A stretch of 64,000 nucleotides of DNA from Planctomycetota bacterium (lineage in GTDB: Bacteria > Planctomycetota > UBA8742 > UBA2392), in contig JADLAK010000085.1 in the NCBI GenBank assembly GCA_020848275.1, forward strand, positions 48,080 through 112,079, given 5' to 3'. The notes under the pieces were generated by a model. That model ran no database searches. It was given only the letters and a program-made list of their open reading frames with translations, and was not told where the DNA came from. This document shows positions 19,354 to 26,373 of this stretch, piece by piece. The position numbers were made by a program, and so were the translations under genes. The stretch's first letter is position 1; each line of letters starts with the position of its first letter.

Positions 19354-19392
19354 CCCCAACTGTCGCAAAACCATTTCTGCGAAAGGAGCGCC

Positions 19393-19608
19393 ATGGCGCG
19401 CAAGCGTGTCGTTTTGACCGCCAAGCAGGTGGCGGAATACCTGACCCACAAGGGTCTACGCTGCCCATGGTGCGGCAGTGAATGGCTCGATCCCTCGGGC
19501 CACACATTCGAAGACAACGATGTCGTCGTGCCGGTCCAGTGCTGCACCTGCCGCCGCAACTGGCAGGACATCTACAAGTTGGCCGACGTGATTCCCGATT
19601 CCCCATGA
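19393..19608 (+). CDS. Small zinc-ribbon protein
   Basis: A 71-residue protein with two CxxC pairs, CPWC (residues 24-27) and CCTC (about 50-53), the arrangement of a zinc ribbon. The spacing and charged flanks suggest nucleic-acid or protein binding. GAAAGGAG lies 4 nt before the ATG. It sits 39 nt after the DUF932 gene and 12 nt before the GHKL gene, so all three are probably one transcript. The family is unknown to me. Confidence 0.65.
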   Translation: MARKRVVLTAKQVAEYLTHKGLRCPWCGSEWLDPSGHTFEDNDVVVPVQCCTCRRNWQDIYKLADVIPDSP

Positions 19609-19620
19609 AAGGAGAAACCC

Positions 19621-21420
19621 ATGAAACTTGACGTCAAGGTCGAGAAGAACTCGATCCTCAAGAACATCACGCACTTTTTCAGCAAGGAAGACAGCTACAT
19701 CCAGGAACTGCTGCAAAACGCGCGGCGGGCGGAAGCCGCCCGTGTCAGCGTCAACATCGACACCAAGGCCTTCACGCTGAACGTGCACGACGACGGCCAC
19801 GGTGTCGCCGATCCCCAAAGCCTGCTCGACATCGGCAAGTCCGAGTGGGCCGAGGGCATCAAGTTGGAAAGTCCGGCAGGCATGGGGTTCTTCTCCGTGT
19901 TCAAGCTGGGCGACAAGGCCTCGATCCGCTCGCGGCGCTTCGAACTGACCATCGACATCGCCGAGTTGCGGCGCGGCGGCCAGGCCCAGCTCGTGGAGTC
20001 TCTACCCGAGGTCAAAGGCACGACGATCACGGTCTATTCTGACGCCAAGCGGCTGCTGGATGGCCGCAGCATCAACGAGGTCTCGGCGGAGCATATGGTC
20101 GAACGCTGGAAGAAGGAAGCGAAGTGGATGCCCTTTGCCACGTCAATCAGCCTCAACGGCGCCAAAGCCGATGTGGTGCCCGCCTTTGATCCTCGCAAGT
20201 GGCCCGAGGACTGTCTGCTGCGGGTTGAACGGCCGTGGGGCTACATCGACGTGATGACCGGCGAAGCGCGCTGGCGGGAAGACCGCGACCTGCTTGTGTC
20301 TCAAGGCGTCGCGGTCTCGCTGAAATCCAAGCTGCTAGTCCGCTCGCGGGCACTCGACGACTCCATTTCGTTTCGGGTGCTGTGCAGGCCGGGTACGGTC
20401 AATTTCACGTTGCCCGACCGCGACAGCATCATAGAAGACGACAAGCTGACGGCCCTGCTTGACGAAGTTCAAGCCGCCTTGATTCAGGGTGCGATAGACG
20501 GCGTGGCGGCGGCCGAACCTGCGGCCCGCCGCAAGCTGGCGTCGCTGGTCTATGCCTTTGATGAACGGCGTATCGGCGAACTTTCCGAAGACTTGCAATG
20601 GGTCGAGCTGTCCTCGCGCCACGAGCACTACCGGCCCTTCAACAAGGCGGAACTCAGCCGCATGATGGCGTTGGGGTCGGAAGTCTGCGTTACTTCGCTG
20701 GACCGCGAGGAAATTCTCGAATTCGTGCCGACCAAGGTGTTGATGCTGCGCGACGGCCAACAGGCGCGCTTTGGCCGCCTGTTTCCCACAACTCGCGTGG
20801 TGACGGCCATAGAGCTGCACGTCGAGCCGGACAAACGTGGCGACACTCTCTGGCAGGTCGGCAAAGTGAAGCTGGCCTATTGCGACGGTGAGGTGCGGCA
20901 CCTGCCGCCGGTGGCCAGCACATCACTGCTAACAAGCAACGAGTTCGACCAGGAACTTGTCGCCAACGACGCCGACTTGGACTGCAAGCGCACGGATGAA
21001 CACTTCATCGTGCTTCATTCCTGCCCCGACGAAGTGACCCAGCCGGACTTGCAGACCTGGCACGACTACTACGAGGACGACTGGAGCTACAGCGAATCCT
21101 GCGATAACTGGCGGGTGAGCGCCCAGAATCTCGACATTGTGCGGACACTTCGTGGCATCCCCGGCCGCGACGTAACGTTCGCCGAGTTTGAGGCGGTGCT
21201 GCGGGACAAGTTGAAGCTTGGCTTCGGTGCGCGCATCAGCCTGCGAGATGCATCGCTGAGCGCCCTGGGCGAGACCTTCGCCATTACCAAGGCCACGGTA
21301 GTGATCGCGGAGGACGAAAAACCGACGCGGTGCCTGTTGCTGGAGGAGGTCGGCGAAAGGCTGGAGGTTGTGGGCGAGACGGTGGTGCCCGAGGACACTT
21401 CCGCGGTAGCCACCCATTAA
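19621..21420 (+). CDS. GHKL (Hsp90-like) ATPase-domain protein
   Basis: A 599-residue protein whose first 200 residues form a Bergerat-fold ATPase. The N-box has ELLQNARRAEAA with N33, the G1 box DDGHG is residues 57-61, and the G2 box is GMGFF (88-92). The opening segment (KNSILKNITHFFSKEDSYIQ) resembles that of Hsp90/MORC-type and mobile-element GHKL proteins. There is no histidine-kinase phosphoacceptor, no topoisomerase motif and no membrane segment. The remaining 400 residues are not recognised. In other GHKL proteins ATP binding closes a dimer clamp around DNA or a client protein; by analogy that could be its mechanism. GAAAGGAG 5 nt before ATG sets the start. Last gene of the cassette, followed by hairpins. 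Confidence 0.75.
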   Translation: MKLDVKVEKNSILKNITHFFSKEDSYIQELLQNARRAEAARVSVNIDTKAFTLNVHDDGHGVADPQSLLDIGKSEWAEGIKLESPAGMGFFSVFKLGDKASIRSRRFELTIDIAELRRGGQAQLVESLPEVKGTTITVYSDAKRLLDGRSINEVSAEHMVERWKKEAKWMPFATSISLNGAKADVVPAFDPRKWPEDCLLRVERPWGYIDVMTGEARWREDRDLLVSQGVAVSLKSKLLVRSRALDDSISFRVLCRPGTVNFTLPDRDSIIEDDKLTALLDEVQAALIQGAIDGVAAAEPAARRKLASLVYAFDERRIGELSEDLQWVELSSRHEHYRPFNKAELSRMMALGSEVCVTSLDREEILEFVPTKVLMLRDGQQARFGRLFPTTRVVTAIELHVEPDKRGDTLWQVGKVKLAYCDGEVRHLPPVASTSLLTSNEFDQELVANDADLDCKRTDEHFIVLHSCPDEVTQPDLQTWHDYYEDDWSYSESCDNWRVSAQNLDIVRTLRGIPGRDVTFAEFEAVLRDKLKLGFGARISLRDASLSALGETFAITKATVVIAEDEKPTRCLLLEEVGERLEVVGETVVPEDTSAVATH

Positions 21421-21438
21421 TAAATAAAGGAAGTAACC

Positions 21439-21492
21439 CCGGCCCGTTGGGCCGGCCAAAACGCGCGGCAAAACATCGCGGCGCGTTTTTTA
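21439..21492 (+). terminator. Double hairpin terminator after the GHKL gene
   Basis: A first hairpin (CCGGCCC/GGGCCGG, 21439-21455) is followed by AAAACGCGC paired with GCGCGTTTT (21458-21489) running into TTT. The second has the form of a rho-independent terminator. It lies 20-70 nt past the GHKL stop codon and ends the three-gene cassette. Confidence 0.75.
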
Positions 21493-22102
21493 CCCCAACC
21501 AGACTGCCGGTGACATAGGCCTGGGAACTCGTCCGTGAGCCGCGCCTCAGTTGGCGCGGCCGTGAACCCGTTAGCGTCGATGCGACATTTTGAGATGAAG
21601 GGGACGTTGCCGGTCTGAAAATGTCAGAAACGCGGATGGCCCAATAATATTGGGTAAATCCCGTGACGGGAAATTAGCGCGCGCTATATTCCCCGCACAC
21701 TTCGTTTCTGCACCTTTGAAATCGCAACCGGAAAACAATTTCAGCCCCGTACGGCGAAGGCCTGTCGCCGCGAGGGGCTGTGGCCCTGCCCGAAATGCTT
21801 GCCGGTGAAATCGAATAAATAGGTGGAGTAATTCCCTCTTCCTTAACGCGGCCAGTGAGGTCGCCTCAGCCGTTCAGACATAAGAGAACCACGACTTCCC
21901 GCTGGCCTATTGCCGCAGTGCCATCCCCAACGTCAACTTTTCTCCGGAAGAGTGCGCAATTCACCCCCTCGGAGTCCTGAATCCGGCTGCCGATTGACTT
22001 GGCTTTTACGCCGGGTTTACCGCGCAACGGCGTCACGGCGGCGCGCCGTCGCGTATTAATCAGTGTGGGCACAACAACTGTTCAAACCAACGGAGCACTA
22101 CC
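21493..22102. other. Palindrome-rich non-coding region
   Basis: About 600 nt without a convincing gene. Short perfect inverted repeats are packed into 240 nt: GCCGCGCC/GGCGCGGC (21539-21560), CCCAAT-aat-ATTGGG (21640-21654), TCCCG-tga-CGGGA (21659-21671), the 12-nt palindrome TAGCGCGCGCTA (21675-21686), and a two-tier hairpin of CAGCCCC/GGGGCTG enclosing CGGCGA/TCGCCG (21742-21780). This looks like a structured RNA, a replication or transfer origin, or a set of operator sites. I recognise no known RNA family. Confidence 0.5.
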
Positions 22103-22363
22103 ATGAAGAATCTCAGAAGCAGCATCCTGACCATCCTGGGCATTGCCTCGCTGACGATGGTCGCAAGCCTGGCCCTCTTGGCGCCGCAGGGTGCTAGCGC
22201 CGTCGACGAACCCGCCAAGACGGCCGACACGTTGCGAAGGATCAAACCGGAAATCGCTGTGCCGAAGCTGGTAGAAGACGAATGCACGATCACTATCAAG
22301 ACGGACAAAGAGTCCTATGTGGCTGGGGACGGTTATTTAGGCCCTTCGCAGGGCGCTGCATAG
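22103..22363 (+). CDS. Small secreted protein, probably C-terminally shortened
   Basis: An 86-residue protein with a classic signal peptide (KNLRSSILTILGIASLTMVASLALLAPQGASA). The mature part ends with CTITIKTDKESYVAGD, which resembles the first strand of an immunoglobulin-like domain, and then runs into a short unrelated tail and a stop. A full domain would need about 70 more residues, so the gene is likely truncated by rearrangement. GGAG precedes the ATG by 7 nt. Function unknown. Confidence 0.55.
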   Translation: MKNLRSSILTILGIASLTMVASLALLAPQGASAVDEPAKTADTLRRIKPEIAVPKLVEDECTITIKTDKESYVAGDGYLGPSQGAA

Positions 22364-22373
22364 TTGAAGTGAG

Positions 22374-22393
22374 ACGGCCTGCGGGCCGTTTTG
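22374..22393 (+). terminator. Rho-independent terminator
   Basis: Arms ACGGCC (22374-22379) and GGCCGT (22384-22389) with a 4-nt loop, followed by TTTT, just past the small secreted protein gene. Confidence 0.7.
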
Positions 22394-22418
22394 GATAGGA
22401 CCTGATAATTTTAATTAG

Positions 22419-22440
22419 GTTGGGGGCTGCGGCCCCCAAC
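22419..22440. terminator. GTTGGGGGC hairpin
   Basis: Perfect 9-bp arms GTTGGGGGC and GCCCCCAAC with a TGCG-type loop, followed by TTATTTAC on the plus strand and preceded by an AT-rich run on the minus side. It may terminate transcription from both directions, since the oxidase gene converges on it. Confidence 0.6.
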
Positions 22441-22638
22441 TTATTTACGCATGCGCGTGCTTGTGTGGGTGTGGTGTGGGGTGATGAGCCCGGGAATCAC
22501 GCTGGAAACGACGGCGGAAATCATTCGCCGAGCCGCTACCCCATCACCCATTAACTTGCGTCAACTGCTGCCGAGACCAACAGCAACCAACGATAAACTT
22601 GCGTTTATCGCCGCCGCACACTGCCAATTTGGCCCGCG

Positions 22639-23784
22639 TTACGGCGCCGTGACCTCAAACAACGCCAACATTCCCGCGTCAATGTGGTCGTTGACGTGGC
22701 AGTGCATCAGCCAAGTGCCCTCATTGTCCGGTTCCATGTCGGCAATCGCCATGCCTCCGGGGAGCAGCGAGACGATGTCCGTGCGCATCATGTTCACAAT
22801 AACGGTTTGTCCGTGCCAATGGGCGGTGTGCAGATCCACCTCCGTGCCCAGCCCCATCACATACCAGCGCACGCGTTCGCCGGCAGTCATGTTTAGCCCC
22901 CGCAGGTTGCCGTAGACATAGCCGTTGATCGCGTGCATCAGGTTGCTCTCCTGGAAGTCCGGGTCGTCGGGGTCCACGCTGCCTGGATTGCCACAGTAAG
23001 CCTGGATGTTGTCCTGCAGGTAGTTGCTCTTGTTCTCGTCCATCACTTCGAACAGCAGCACGAACTCCCGGTCCATGTCGACGGGTGTGCCGTCGGGCCG
23101 CGCCATGTCGCGCCTCGTGACAATAATGGGACCAAGCAACCCGGCGTTGACGTCCACAGGCTCATCCACATGGGAGTGGTACATCCACATCACCGAACTG
23201 CCGTCGTTGGGTCCCGGCCCGGCTCGTTCGGGCACCCGGTAGTGGTAGGAGTGCGTGTTTCCCGGTGCCACATCGTCATCGTCGTGCTCGGACGCTGACG
23301 TGCCGTCGTCATAGTAGGTGCCTTCAGAGGACTTGTCGTACTCCAGACCGTGAACATGGATGGTCCGCGGGTAGGCCGTGTTGTTTTTGAACACCACGTC
23401 GACGGTATCGCCGACCACGGCCCGAATCACCGGGCCCACAGTGCCCAGATGCTCCCATTTTGGATCCAGCGTCTTGAGCGTGGTGAAGGTGGCGTCGGCA
23501 TATTCGCGATAGAGCGCCTTCATGTACTGCCGACCGATTCGGTCAGGCCCGCTTTCGACAAACACGTTTTCAGCGGCCCCGAAGGCCGCCCCTGCTATGC
23601 CGTTGATGCCCAGCGGGGCATAATCCCAGGCGACCTCGTCGGCGGCGATGAAGTAGGTTCGCAGTCGCGGCGGCGGTCCCTGTTGTGCGTGCTCATCGCC
23701 GTCCTCTTCAGAGCAGGCGGGAAAGGCCAGGGCGCCCAGCAGGGCCAGAAAAGCGGTCAATACGGCGGTGGAACGAATCGTCAT
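22639..23784 (-). CDS. Multicopper oxidase (exported, lipoprotein-like)
   Basis: A 381-residue multicopper oxidase. All four copper-ligand blocks are present: HVHGL, WMYHSHV, HTAHWHG and the C-terminal LMHCHVNDHIDAGM with the type 1 Cys and axial Met. The N-terminal signal peptide ends in a lipobox-like FPAC. At 381 residues it is shorter than three-domain laccases (about 500), fitting a two-domain or reduced form similar to ceruloplasmin-type ferroxidases. It would oxidise Fe(II), Cu(I) or phenols outside the cytoplasm while reducing oxygen to water. AAGGAG lies upstream of the ATG at 23784. A Fur-like box 40-70 nt upstream points to iron control and favours a ferroxidase role; that is an inference. 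Confidence 0.88.
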   Translation of the reverse strand: MTIRSTAVLTAFLALLGALAFPACSEEDGDEHAQQGPPPRLRTYFIAADEVAWDYAPLGINGIAGAAFGAAENVFVESGPDRIGRQYMKALYREYADATFTTLKTLDPKWEHLGTVGPVIRAVVGDTVDVVFKNNTAYPRTIHVHGLEYDKSSEGTYYDDGTSASEHDDDDVAPGNTHSYHYRVPERAGPGPNDGSSVMWMYHSHVDEPVDVNAGLLGPIIVTRRDMARPDGTPVDMDREFVLLFEVMDENKSNYLQDNIQAYCGNPGSVDPDDPDFQESNLMHAINGYVYGNLRGLNMTAGERVRWYVMGLGTEVDLHTAHWHGQTVIVNMMRTDIVSLLPGGMAIADMEPDNEGTWLMHCHVNDHIDAGMLALFEVTAP

Positions 23785-23820
23785 GGCATGGCTCCTTGAT
23801 GTTTTCGGGGAAACCCCGGT

Positions 23821-23855
23821 AATGAGAAAATGATATTGAGACTTATTCTCATTAT
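23821..23855 (-). promoter_or_regulatory. Fur-like iron box upstream of the multicopper oxidase
   Basis: AATGAGAA (23821-23828) and its exact complement TTCTCATT (23846-23853) flank AATGATATTGAGACTTA. This is an A/T-rich dyad like the Fur consensus (GATAATGATAATCATTATC), in an otherwise GC-rich region. It lies 37-71 nt upstream of the oxidase ATG, where a repressor would cover the promoter. Confidence 0.6.
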
Positions 23856-24252
23856 ACAGGATAAGTCAATCCTGAAATCTGAAAAGTTACGGTTGCTTCA
23901 ATTCGTTCGCGCGCCGGTGTGCGGACCACCGGTTCGATTGACGGCGTCGACGCGGAACGGAATCGGGCGCGGTCGCGGGCCAACACGCCTTGCGCGACGA
24001 TTAACTGCGTTAATCGCGCAAGACTCCATGACTTTGAAGGCGTCGCGGGTGGCGCGGGCGAGTGACAAGTCATCTTCATCGCCTTGCAGCAGGCCGTGAT
24101 CAAGGCAGGCGTCCAGCGCAAGTTTCGTGCGTTCAACGGCAACGCCGGCGCCCGCCATGCGTTGTTCGCGTCCTTGCCACGACGACGCCTGGTAATCCAG
24201 AATATCCAGCACCAACAGCCGGTGTGTGAACAGGGCAAAAATGGAGACGGTC
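23856..24252. other. Region without a confident gene
   Basis: Nearly 400 nt between the Fur-like box and the zinc-knuckle gene. Two overlapping minus-strand open frames (to 24281 and 24238) cover it. One (23898-24281) has a plausible amphipathic stretch (TKLALDACLDHGLLQGDEDD), so a decayed gene is possible, but start, ribosome site and family are not convincing. A plus-strand promoter for the 24253 gene is expected here. Confidence 0.35.
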
Positions 24253-24507
24253 ATGTCGAAATGCAGATTCTGCGGCAGCACCGGCTATGGTTCCGGCTGC
24301 TCCAACAGTCCACACAAGCGCCATGAACACAACGACGATGAGAAGAAGTGCGAATTTTGTGGTTCCGCCGGGTACGGCAGCGGCTGTTCGAACAGCCCCA
24401 GCAAAAAGCATCGTCACGGCTCAGGGGCCAACAAATGTCGCTGGTGCGGGACCAGCGGCACCGGCAGCGGCTGCCCCAACAGCCCGCATAGGTCCCACGA
24501 GAAGTAG
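24253..24507 (+). CDS. Triple zinc-knuckle repeat protein
   Basis: An 84-residue protein made of three tandem copies of one 25-28-residue unit: CRFCGSTGYGSGCSNSPHKR, CEFCGSAGYGSGCSNSPSKK and CRWCGTSGTGSGCPNSPHRS, each followed by H. The pattern C-x2-C-x8-C-N-S-P-x3-H offers four zinc ligands per unit. The linkers are Lys/His-rich (HEHNDDEKK, HRHGSGANK). I chose ATG 24253 because GGAGACGG lies 7 nt upstream; ATG 24241 is possible and would add four residues. The repeats differ at many bases, so the array is old. I do not know the function; metal storage or nucleic-acid binding are both possible. Confidence 0.75.
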   Translation: MSKCRFCGSTGYGSGCSNSPHKRHEHNDDEKKCEFCGSAGYGSGCSNSPSKKHRHGSGANKCRWCGTSGTGSGCPNSPHRSHEK

Positions 24508-24640
24508 CTACGGCCCCGAGGATGACGCTCTGCGAAATACCTGACACCAAAATTCGACCGTGCCAGGCGGCATCGTGATTCCCACGTTTCATGCCGAACC
24601 AGTGCGGAATGACGACCTGTGTTTAGGTGAACGTCTCCGG

Positions 24641-25264
24641 TCAAATGGCGTCGATTGTTGTGTTTTCTGACCCCGCCCCTTGGGCGATGGCCAAAGCCGC
24701 GAAGTCATCCACGTGCATGGGTTGGAGCCGGTAGCCACCGCGCCCAAAGACGCCGAAAACCGGCAGGCGGCGCAGTGCCCACGCAATGTTGTTGACCAGG
24801 ATGTCTTCGTCACCAAAGAGCACTGCCGGGCGCAGGATGGCGTAACTCAAGCCGCTTTCCTTCAGTGCTTTTTCCAGCACCGCCTTGCCGCGGAAGTACT
24901 CCAGCGGTGAATCGAGCGAGGGGTTGGTGATGCTGGTGTGAACTACGCGCCTGACCCCTGCCTGTCTGGCTGCCGCAAAAAGCTTGAGCGTGTTCTCAAC
25001 GGCCTCCGTGTGCTTGAAATTGCGGTGGTTGAAGCGCACCCAATAGGTGTTGTAGAGCACATCGACGCCGCGCAATGCATCGGTCAATGCGGCCTGGTCG
25101 TCCCATGTGTAGGGCTTGACGTCGACGCTCGCGCCAAACGGATTGGCGCGACCAACGGACGATGTAAGCGTCAGTACGCGCTGACCCGCAGCCAGCAGGC
25201 GCTGTGTGATGTAGCGGCCCGTGAATCCAAACGCGCCGGTGACGGCATGTAGTTTCGGACTCAT
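24641..25264 (-). pseudogene. NmrA/SDR-type NAD(P)-binding protein, truncated by a nonsense codon
   Basis: Residues from ATG 25264 form an atypical short-chain dehydrogenase/NmrA-like fold with the nucleotide-binding motif TGAFGFTGRYI. Further family patterns are DVLYNTYWVRF, VHTSITNP, SGLSYAILRPAVLFGDEDIL and QPMHVDDFAAL. Relatives are about 290-300 residues long; here the frame stops at 207 residues after TIDAI. The bases after the TGA still read PETFT in the same frame before a TAA, and the family usually continues with GPETF-like residues, so a GGA-to-TGA change in a longer ancestral gene is the simple reading. Catalytic competence is doubtful. Longer upstream starts (to 25375) lack family similarity. 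Confidence 0.7.
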
Positions 25265-25319
25265 GGGTCCGGTTATGCACGGCGGCTGGTATGGAAGCAA
25301 TGCAAGGCGTGCTGCGTGC

Positions 25320-26117
25320 TCAGGGGTGGCGGTTGTGGCTGTAGTGCAGCAACATTCCCGTGAGCGCAGCTCCACCGACCACGTTGCCCAGAGTTACGGG
25401 AAGTTGATTCCAGATGAGCCACTGAGCCACGCTGATGTCCGCACCAAGAAACATTCCGGTGGGGATCACAAACATGTTGACGACCGAATGCTCCAGCGCG
25501 AGCGCAAAGAAAATTGCGATTGGCAACCAGACAGCGAGCACCTTGCCCACGGTGGAGGACGAAACCAAACCGAGCACGGTTCCCAGCGCAACCAGCCAAT
25601 TACACAAGACACCCTTGATAAGGGCAGCCAACCAGCCCTGCACGCCGTCCTTCTCGTAGGCCCAAGTCTTGGACTTGGCAACCTCGACTATCTTTTCGCC
25701 TAGCGGCCCCGCCTCATGCAGAAAGCCTTTGGTCAGCGCGAACGCAAGCAACACCCCGACGAAGACGCTACCCAAGAAATTTCCCAGATAGACCCAGCTC
25801 CAGTTGCGCAGTGTGGCGGGAAGCGTCGTCTTTTTTCCAAGTACCCCCATCGTCAGTATGGCGAAGTTCCCGGTGACGAGTTCCAGGCCAAGAAGCACGA
25901 TCATGGCAAAGCCGACCGGAAATGTTGCCCCAGCCACAAGATGTGCCACGCCACCTGAGAGCCCGTCAAAGGCCCTGAAAGCAAAAACGGTCGAAAGCGC
26001 CAGCAAGGCGCCGGACAGCCAGCCCTTGAGCAACATGCTGCGCACGCCAAGGCCAGCCTTTTTTACGCTGGCATTGTGAATCTCGTCGATCAGCTTCTGC
26101 GGCGGGACGTGGTCCAT
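25320..26117 (-). CDS. Formate/nitrite transporter (FNT) family channel
   Basis: About 265 residues with six predicted membrane helices. FNT-like stretches include GLELVTGNFAIL (helix 2b/3 loop), WVYLGNFLGS and LEHSVVNMFVIPTGMF with the His-containing pore region, then GNVVGGA near the end. FNT proteins (FocA, NirC) form pentamers that pass formate, nitrite or hydrosulfide across the inner membrane. ATG 26117 is chosen because AGGTGGAGG lies directly upstream; a longer frame starts at 26156. An inverted-repeat element at 26216-26254 upstream is shared with the TDT transporter gene at 33013-34173. Confidence 0.87.
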   Translation of the reverse strand: MDHVPPQKLIDEIHNASVKKAGLGVRSMLLKGWLSGALLALSTVFAFRAFDGLSGGVAHLVAGATFPVGFAMIVLLGLELVTGNFAILTMGVLGKKTTLPATLRNWSWVYLGNFLGSVFVGVLLAFALTKGFLHEAGPLGEKIVEVAKSKTWAYEKDGVQGWLAALIKGVLCNWLVALGTVLGLVSSSTVGKVLAVWLPIAIFFALALEHSVVNMFVIPTGMFLGADISVAQWLIWNQLPVTLGNVVGGAALTGMLLHYSHNRHP

Positions 26118-26215
26118 CGCCTCCACCTCTGCGCGACACAAAGCAAACCCTGCCATAAGTCGTTAATATCAGTCGCTTGGCGCGCCAGCGGTATCCGCAC
26201 CTTTCTGAGCAGGCC

Positions 26216-26254
26216 GTAGGACATGCAGCCGCGGGTTGTCGGCGTTTGTCCTAC
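26216..26254 (-). promoter_or_regulatory. GTAGGAC-N25-GTCCTAC element upstream of the FNT gene
   Basis: Inverted heptamers GTAGGAC (26216-26222) and GTCCTAC (26248-26254) are exactly 25 nt apart, about 100 nt upstream of the FNT start. Read on the minus strand the proximal half is GTAGGACAAACGCCGAC. The same element with identical spacing occurs before the TDT transporter gene (34230-34268). Probably a binding site for a shared regulator; the NarL-type regulator at 34280 is a candidate. Confidence 0.6.
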
Positions 26255-26373
26255 AACTCTGGTTGCCCAATGAGGTCCAGAAGGGAGTTTTTCCGCCACC
26301 TGCGCATTGCAGTGGTGTATTACGATAAATAGACCTTGTTATCTCTTTATTGGCCAACCCCCCGGGGAGCACC

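Noticed and set aside
18254..22348. Direct repeat TTAGGCCCTTCG (18254-18265 and 22337-22348) flanking the DUF932 cassette, as possible attachment sites
   Set aside because: Many 12-base repeats are expected by chance in 64 kb, and no integrase or target gene is near. Not enough to claim att sites.
23898..24281. Minus-strand frame of 127 codons upstream of the oxidase promoter
   Set aside because: It overlaps the start of the zinc-knuckle gene, has no ribosome site and no recognised family; mentioned only as a possible remnant.
9233..24643. TGA read as Gly or another amino acid genome-wide (two broken genes with in-frame TGA)
   Set aside because: Many intact genes in the window end with TGA at tight ATGA overlaps, so TGA is a normal stop codon.
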